The position numbers were made by a program, and so were the translations under genes. The notes under the pieces were generated by a model. That model did no database searches and was not told the DNA's origin. It saw only the letters and a program-made list of their open reading frames with translations. Below are positions 5,264-11,060 of a stretch of 11,060 bases of DNA, one piece after another. The first letter of the stretch is position 1. Every line of letters starts with the position of its first letter. The DNA is from Spirochaetia bacterium (GTDB lineage: Bacteria > Spirochaetota > Leptospirae > Leptospirales > Leptonemataceae): assembly GCA_016195395.1 (NCBI GenBank), contig JACPZR010000239.1, forward strand, positions 1-11,060. Direction: 5' to 3'.

Positions 5264-7756
5264 ATGTTCGTGGCACTGATCCTTGGGCTACACACCCTCG
5301 CCAGCTTGGCGCTTGCGATTCTAACCGCATCTGTCACATGGAAGCGGAGAAAGACGGCATCATCCCTCAAGGCTTTTCTATTAATGATAGGAGTCTACTC
5401 AGGTTGGAGCGGCGCGAGTGCCGCGCTCCGGCTGTGGGCTTTGGTGTTTGGGCCTCAGCCGCTCCCCGCCTCGATTGCGGGAATGTTCGGTGTGTTTCTG
5501 GGCTGGACCGTTCTTTATTTTGGCATTACATTTCGGGAAATCCCTCCGGATCGCAGACAGCGCCTTGCGCTATGGGTTACCGGACTCGCCACCCTCCTTG
5601 TTGCCACGCTCCCTTATTTCCCACAGTATCTGTCCAATCTGCGCCTGGTAGAGGGCGCCGTGATCGGGGACAGGGGGGTATTCTTCCATGTCGGCTCCAT
5701 CTGGACCTTCCTTTTGGTATTTGCGGGCTTTGGTGTTCTCGTCTACCATCGTTTTCATGAGGACCGGCCCGTGTACCGAACGCGCCTCTCCTACACGCTG
5801 GTAGGAATGGGTCCCGCTGTTCTATTTGCGTTCTTGTTTTCCTACGTGATTCCAACGTTTTCCATCGGATTTCAACGTTACTCATGGGTGGGCCCGGCCG
5901 CTGCGATTTTTGTAACGATCGTGATTTTTGTAGGGATCGCGAGGAACGGAATCTACGATATCCAGAGCTCGCTTCATAACGTCAGTTTTCTGTTCTTCAT
6001 CACATCGATCGGTGTGTCCGCTGTGTATGTGCCCGTGGGTGTCTATCTGGCGGGCATACTCCGGGACCTTGAACTCCATGTGAGCCTGTCACTCTTTTTT
6101 GCGCTTCTGTTCACACACGCTGTGATTGCCTATCTGTTTCCCGTAGCAAAGGGAATGCTGATGGGGCGACTGCGCGACCCTGAGGACGTCGTGCGGCAGG
6201 TGCTTGGTCTTGCCGCGGACGTAGAACGTGACGTGTACGAAGTGTGTCATGACGTCGCTGTGCTTCTGAAGATGCACTTTCAGACAGAGAGCGCCGTGGC
6301 CGTAGTCCCGGCCGGAGGGCGGTTTCGCATATTGCTTCCTGAACCGGGCGACCTGAAGTCGTCCGCGCAGATCTCGCTCCTCCGGAATCTGAACGGAAAT
6401 GTGCGGGTGACGAGAGTCCTTGCTATGGCTGCGCACCAGTCGTCCCGTGATTTTTCTCTTGAACTGCCGTCGCCAGGGAGCTTTGGGAGGAGGCCGCCTC
6501 CGCGTCTTTGGCGTTATGCTGAGAGAGCCCGTGACGATTTGGCGGCTATGGGATTTGAGGTCTTCATGCCTGTGGTTCACGGCCAGCGGCTCCTCGCTGT
6601 CTTTCTTTTGGGTCGCAAGCAGGGGAGCACTCCATTCTTCCATTCGGAGCTGGCCACCATCCGGACGATCGCCGCGGCTTTGTCTGTTTCCCTCAAGAAC
6701 GCGGACGACTACAGCCGCGTTGTGAGGGTGAACAGCGCTCTCATCAATGAGGGAGAGCCGCCCGGCGGGCCCATCCAGCGGTCGATCGCGGTCAACGGCG
6801 ACCGTGAGATTGTCTACAGGGGCCGCACCATGGAGCAGGCGATCCAGGAGATTGAAAAAGCGGCCCGACATCAGGAGAGCGTTCTCATATTGGGTGAAAC
6901 AGGGAGCGGCAAGGACCTGGCCGCGCACCTGATTCACAGCAAAAGCGACCGCTCGGACAAGCCGTTCATTGCTGTAAACTGCGGGGCCATTGCGGATTCA
7001 CTTCTAGAGAATGAACTCTTTGGGCATGAACGCGGCGCGTACACCGGGGCGGACAAGAGCTATGAGGGCCTCTTTGAGCAGGCATCGGGCGGGGTGCTTT
7101 TCCTCGATGAGATCGGCGAAATCTCCGAGTCGCTTCAAGTGAAGCTCCTGCGTGTTCTCGAAGACCGGAAGGTTCCCCGCTTGGGCGGTAAGGCGGTTCC
7201 GGTGGACATTCGCATCATTGCAGCCACCAACCGGGACCTGAAGGACCGCGTGGAGAAGGGGCTCTTCCGCGCCGACCTCTACTATCGGCTGAACGTAATC
7301 AGCATCCGCCTGCCGTCGCTTCGCGAAAGAAGAGAAGACATTCCCGCCCTCATCGAGCATTTCTTCGGTCGCTTTGCGCGCCGCTTTGACAGGCCCAGAG
7401 CGCGGATCTCTCACGAAGCGATGGGACTTCTGAAAAATCAGAGTTGGCCCGGCAACGTCCGTGAACTGGAGAACACGCTGTTGCGCGCCTTTGCCAATGC
7501 AGAGGGCGACTTGTTAGGCCCGGCTGATTTTCCGGACCTGACGCAGCCGGGCTCGCTGCCGTCCGGCGTGGATGCAAGGCCTGTCACCTTGGAACGCCGC
7601 TCGGATGAGACCTTGGACGACTTTCTGCGCCGACTGGAAAACCTCGTGATTCAAGACGCCCTGATCCGATCCGGCGGCAACAAAGCCAAGGCCGCCCGCG
7701 ATCTGGGCCTCAGTCGCACTACATTCTACCATAAGATAGGGCTGATGGACAAGTAA
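5264..7756 (+). CDS. Membrane-bound sigma-54 transcriptional activator (9TM-GAF-AAA+-Fis)
   Basis: This 830-residue bacterial enhancer-binding protein is fused to an integral-membrane sensor. About nine hydrophobic segments fill residues 2-294 (2-24, 36-63, 68-90, 101-119, 143-162, 175-198, 207-226, 239-265, 272-294), like the 7TM-type sensors of some histidine kinases. Residues about 303-485 look GAF-like (FEVFMPVVHGQRLLAVFLLG). The AAA+ domain has Walker A GETGSGKD (544-551), the sigma-54 contact loop GAYTGA (591-596; Tyr for the usual Phe), Walker B GGVLFLDE (609-616), sensor ATNRDL and WPGNVRELEN. The C-terminal Fis HTH is NKAKAARDLGLSRTTFYHK. There is no receiver domain, so the signal is probably sensed directly through the membrane or GAF part. 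An in-frame stop at 5252 makes 5264 the first ATG; the ribosome site is weak. It lies divergent to a sigma-54 promoter it probably activates. Confidence 0.93.
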   Translation: MFVALILGLHTLASLALAILTASVTWKRRKTASSLKAFLLMIGVYSGWSGASAALRLWALVFGPQPLPASIAGMFGVFLGWTVLYFGITFREIPPDRRQRLALWVTGLATLLVATLPYFPQYLSNLRLVEGAVIGDRGVFFHVGSIWTFLLVFAGFGVLVYHRFHEDRPVYRTRLSYTLVGMGPAVLFAFLFSYVIPTFSIGFQRYSWVGPAAAIFVTIVIFVGIARNGIYDIQSSLHNVSFLFFITSIGVSAVYVPVGVYLAGILRDLELHVSLSLFFALLFTHAVIAYLFPVAKGMLMGRLRDPEDVVRQVLGLAADVERDVYEVCHDVAVLLKMHFQTESAVAVVPAGGRFRILLPEPGDLKSSAQISLLRNLNGNVRVTRVLAMAAHQSSRDFSLELPSPGSFGRRPPPRLWRYAERARDDLAAMGFEVFMPVVHGQRLLAVFLLGRKQGSTPFFHSELATIRTIAAALSVSLKNADDYSRVVRVNSALINEGEPPGGPIQRSIAVNGDREIVYRGRTMEQAIQEIEKAARHQESVLILGETGSGKDLAAHLIHSKSDRSDKPFIAVNCGAIADSLLENELFGHERGAYTGADKSYEGLFEQASGGVLFLDEIGEISESLQVKLLRVLEDRKVPRLGGKAVPVDIRIIAATNRDLKDRVEKGLFRADLYYRLNVISIRLPSLRERREDIPALIEHFFGRFARRFDRPRARISHEAMGLLKNQSWPGNVRELENTLLRAFANAEGDLLGPADFPDLTQPGSLPSGVDARPVTLERRSDETLDDFLRRLENLVIQDALIRSGGNKAKAARDLGLSRTTFYHKIGLMDK

Positions 7757-7779
7757 GAGATAGTAAGCCTGTTGGCTAG

Positions 7780-9483
<1,704 letters not shown>

Positions 9484-9506
9484 ACGTCGTTTCCTGGTTG
9501 CCACGG

Positions 9507-9521
9507 ACGGGGGCTCCCCGT
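9507..9521 (+). promoter_or_regulatory. Hairpin next to the kdsA start codon
   Basis: A perfect inverted repeat, ACGGGG (9507-9512) / CCCCGT (9516-9521), with a 3-nt loop ends three bases before the kdsA ATG at 9525. It contains the only G-rich stretch that could act as ribosome site, so in mRNA it could limit initiation or favour coupling with pyrG. No T-run follows, so a terminator is unlikely. Confidence 0.45.
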
Positions 9522-9524
9522 TGT

Positions 9525-10388
9525 ATGAATCTAATGGTAACTGAGCGCGAATTTTTGGCCGGGGCAAAGATCGGGGGGCAGAATCCTTTCTTTCTGATTG
9601 CCGGGCCCTGTGTTATTGAGTCGCGGTCTCTTTTGGACCGTGTCTGCGGCACCATGCTTCCCCTCTGCCGGGACCTTGGCATTCCTTTCGTATTTAAAAG
9701 CAGCTTTGATAAGGCCAACCGCTCATCCGGGGACAGCCGGCGAGGGCCCGGAATCGACGAGGGGCTTCGCGATCTGGAATACATAAAGAAGACATATAAC
9801 GTTCCGGTGCTGACTGACGTTCACGAAACCGCTCAGGTCAAGGCGGTCTCTGAGGTTGTTGACATTCTTCAGATTCCCGCATTCCTTTCACGCCAGACGG
9901 ACCTGATCATCGCCTGCGCGGATTCCGGCCGGTGGGTCAACGTTAAAAAAGGTCAGTTTATGGCTCCCGCGGACGCTGCACACATCGTGAGTAAGATTGA
10001 AGGCCGCGGATCGAAACGTTATCTGATTACGGAGCGGGGTGCCTCCTTCGGGTACAACAACCTCGTGTTCGATCCACGGAGTCCGGAAATCATGCACCGT
10101 TTCAACGCCCCTGTTGTCTTTGACGGGACACACAGTACGCAACTCCCGGGAGGCGGCAAAGAGAGCGGCGGTGACCGCACATTTGCGCCCGTGCTCATGC
10201 GGGCGGCGATTGCCGTCGGCATTGAGGGAATTTTCATGGAGGTGCATCCCGATCCCCCGTCCGCCTGGTCGGATTCAAGCAACCAGTTCTTTTTGGACAA
10301 GACCGCGGACCTCCTGAAGGGATTGGTGGAGCTGGATCACACAGTGAAGACGCGGATTCTTCCGTCCATGCCGGTTCTCTCCGGCTAG
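9525..10388 (+). CDS. kdsA: 3-deoxy-8-phosphooctulonate synthase (Kdo-8-P synthase), metal-dependent type
   Basis: It condenses phosphoenolpyruvate with arabinose 5-phosphate to Kdo 8-phosphate for lipid A-core synthesis; it is cytosolic. The product is 287 aa with the DAHP-synthase-like TIM barrel. Motifs: IAGPCVIES (25-33), FKSSFDKANRSS, VLTDVHE, IPAFLSRQTDL, VNVKKGQF, ITERGASFGYNNLV, FDGTHSTQLPGG and FMEVHPDPP. Cys29, His203, Glu239 and Asp250 align with the four metal ligands of the Aquifex aeolicus enzyme (Cys11, His185, Glu222, Asp233), whereas E. coli KdsA has Asn in place of the Cys; so this belongs to the metal-dependent class. The start at 9525 gives normal length; ATG 9534 is the alternative (284 aa). 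It is 41 bp after pyrG and 8 bp before the lptC-like gene. Confidence 0.96.
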   Translation: MNLMVTEREFLAGAKIGGQNPFFLIAGPCVIESRSLLDRVCGTMLPLCRDLGIPFVFKSSFDKANRSSGDSRRGPGIDEGLRDLEYIKKTYNVPVLTDVHETAQVKAVSEVVDILQIPAFLSRQTDLIIACADSGRWVNVKKGQFMAPADAAHIVSKIEGRGSKRYLITERGASFGYNNLVFDPRSPEIMHRFNAPVVFDGTHSTQLPGGGKESGGDRTFAPVLMRAAIAVGIEGIFMEVHPDPPSAWSDSSNQFFLDKTADLLKGLVELDHTVKTRILPSMPVLSG

Positions 10389-10396
10389 GCTGTCGT

Positions 10397-10987
10397 ATGG
10401 GCAGGCTCATTCGTACGATTTCTCTGCTCGCTTTACCGGCTCTTCTGTCTCTGACTGCGTGTAAAGATGACGCATTCGTACTTGTGAAAGAACGCACACG
10501 CGAAATGGACGCAAACATACGTCTCCGCGATTTCAAACGCACGTCGCTGTTTCCCAGCGGTAAGAAGGAATGGACACTCACCGCCGGCGAAGCCTACATC
10601 TACCGGAAGGATCAGGAACAGAAGAGGACCGTCGCTTACGATTTCAAATTTGAGCAGTTCGACCTGACTGGAAGGACCGTGGGCATCCTAACCGGCGAGA
10701 GAGGCGATATCGATTACGACAAGCATGCCGTTGAGATCACGGGGAAAGTGAGCTACCTGGAGCCGGGCAAGAGTGTCATGAACGGCGAAAAGATGCGGAT
10801 GGACCTTGAAACAAAGATCCTCACGTCGGATGACTTGGTCGTTATCACAGAAGGCGACACGGTGACGCGCTGCAGACGCGGCGTAATCGCTGACCGCGAG
10901 CACGGACGCCAGACATGCAGAAGCCCGGCCATCGTCCGCGCCTCCACGGGCGGCAAGAGTGAGAATTTCGACGATGTATTCCATTAA
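10397..10987 (+). CDS. lptC: LptC-like LPS export lipoprotein
   Basis: A 196-residue precursor has a lipoprotein signal peptide: basic MGRLIR, hydrophobic core, and lipobox LTAC with Cys22. The mature part fits the LptC/OstA-like beta-jellyroll: 'LFPSGKKEWTLTAGEAY' (about 51-67) corresponds to the conserved G-x-x-x-W-x-L-x-A segment, followed by YDFKFEQFDLTGRTVGILTGERGDIDYDKHAVEITGKV-type alternating strands and KMRMDLETKILTSDD. LptC relays LPS from the LptBFG transporter to LptA in the periplasm. In E. coli LptC is held by a transmembrane helix; here a lipid anchor is predicted. The last 35 residues or so are an unconserved hydrophilic tail. It is 8 bp after kdsA, with a Shine-Dalgarno AGG nearby, and its end overlaps the next gene by 14 nt. 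The family call rests on pattern and context. Confidence 0.75.
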   Translation: MGRLIRTISLLALPALLSLTACKDDAFVLVKERTREMDANIRLRDFKRTSLFPSGKKEWTLTAGEAYIYRKDQEQKRTVAYDFKFEQFDLTGRTVGILTGERGDIDYDKHAVEITGKVSYLEPGKSVMNGEKMRMDLETKILTSDDLVVITEGDTVTRCRRGVIADREHGRQTCRSPAIVRASTGGKSENFDDVFH

Positions 10988-11060
10988 CCGCACGGCCGTC
11001 GTATTGATGGCAGCTCTGACCTTGGCCGCCTGCCGCACCGTGCCGGTTGAAGAGACCCCA
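10974..11060 (+). CDS. Start of a second lipoprotein (partial at window end), possibly LptA-like
   Basis: ATG at 10974 overlaps the end of the lptC-like gene by 14 nt and the frame stays open to the window edge (29 codons). The visible product is a lipoprotein signal peptide: MYSINRTAVVL, hydrophobic stretch, lipobox LAAC with Cys20, then a polar start RTVPVEETP. GTGAGAA lies about 10 nt upstream. In many bacteria lptC is followed by lptA and lptB, so an OstA-domain protein is plausible, but no domain sequence is inside the window; this is guesswork from order. Confidence 0.7.
   Translation, partial: MYSINRTAVVLMAALTLAACRTVPVEETP

Overview
The window is about 11 kb, moderately GC-rich, from a Gram-negative (diderm) bacterium that makes lipopolysaccharide: it carries heptose (rfaE1/rfaE2), Kdo (kdsA) and LPS-export (lptC-like) genes. 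A DUF7948/SBBP beta-propeller secreted protein and several kinds of palindromic interspersed repeat suggest an environmental, repeat-rich genome, as I recall from Nitrospirota-, Desulfobacterota- or Omnitrophota-like metagenome assemblies. I cannot fix the phylum from the sequence alone.

Layout. (1) 1-2171 is a damaged, repeat-rich stretch. A REP-like double hairpin (22-120) precedes a secreted SBBP protein (from 147) that has palindromic repeats embedded in its reading frame, a one-base frameshift near 1383-1386, and an abrupt end near 1772. There it is joined out of frame to the C-terminal piece of a different, LPP20-lipoprotein-like gene (about 1773-2171). (2) 2168-3671 holds overlapping rfaE1 and rfaE2, the kinase and adenylyltransferase of ADP-heptose synthesis, which are fused as HldE in E. 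coli. (3) 3712-4918 on the minus strand holds a class I SAM methyltransferase and a translationally coupled 141-residue protein of unknown function. (4) 4919-5263 is a regulatory region. It has a near-perfect sigma-54 (-24/-12) promoter facing the methyltransferase, four ACATGT cores including an 11-bp direct repeat, and other dyads. (5) 5264-7756 encodes a sigma-54 activator with about nine membrane segments, a GAF-like region, an AAA+ domain and a Fis-type HTH, transcribed divergently from the methyltransferase. (6) 7879-11060 holds pyrG, kdsA, a lipoprotein-type lptC and the start of another lipoprotein, closely packed and probably one operon: CTP and Kdo-8-phosphate feed CMP-Kdo synthesis, and LptC acts in LPS export.

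The most interesting signal is the divergent unit at 3712-7756. It looks like a self-contained signalling module: a membrane-embedded sigma-54 activator, a cluster of candidate operators, a strong sigma-54 promoter, and a methyltransferase plus small-protein output pair. I do not recognise it as a described system.
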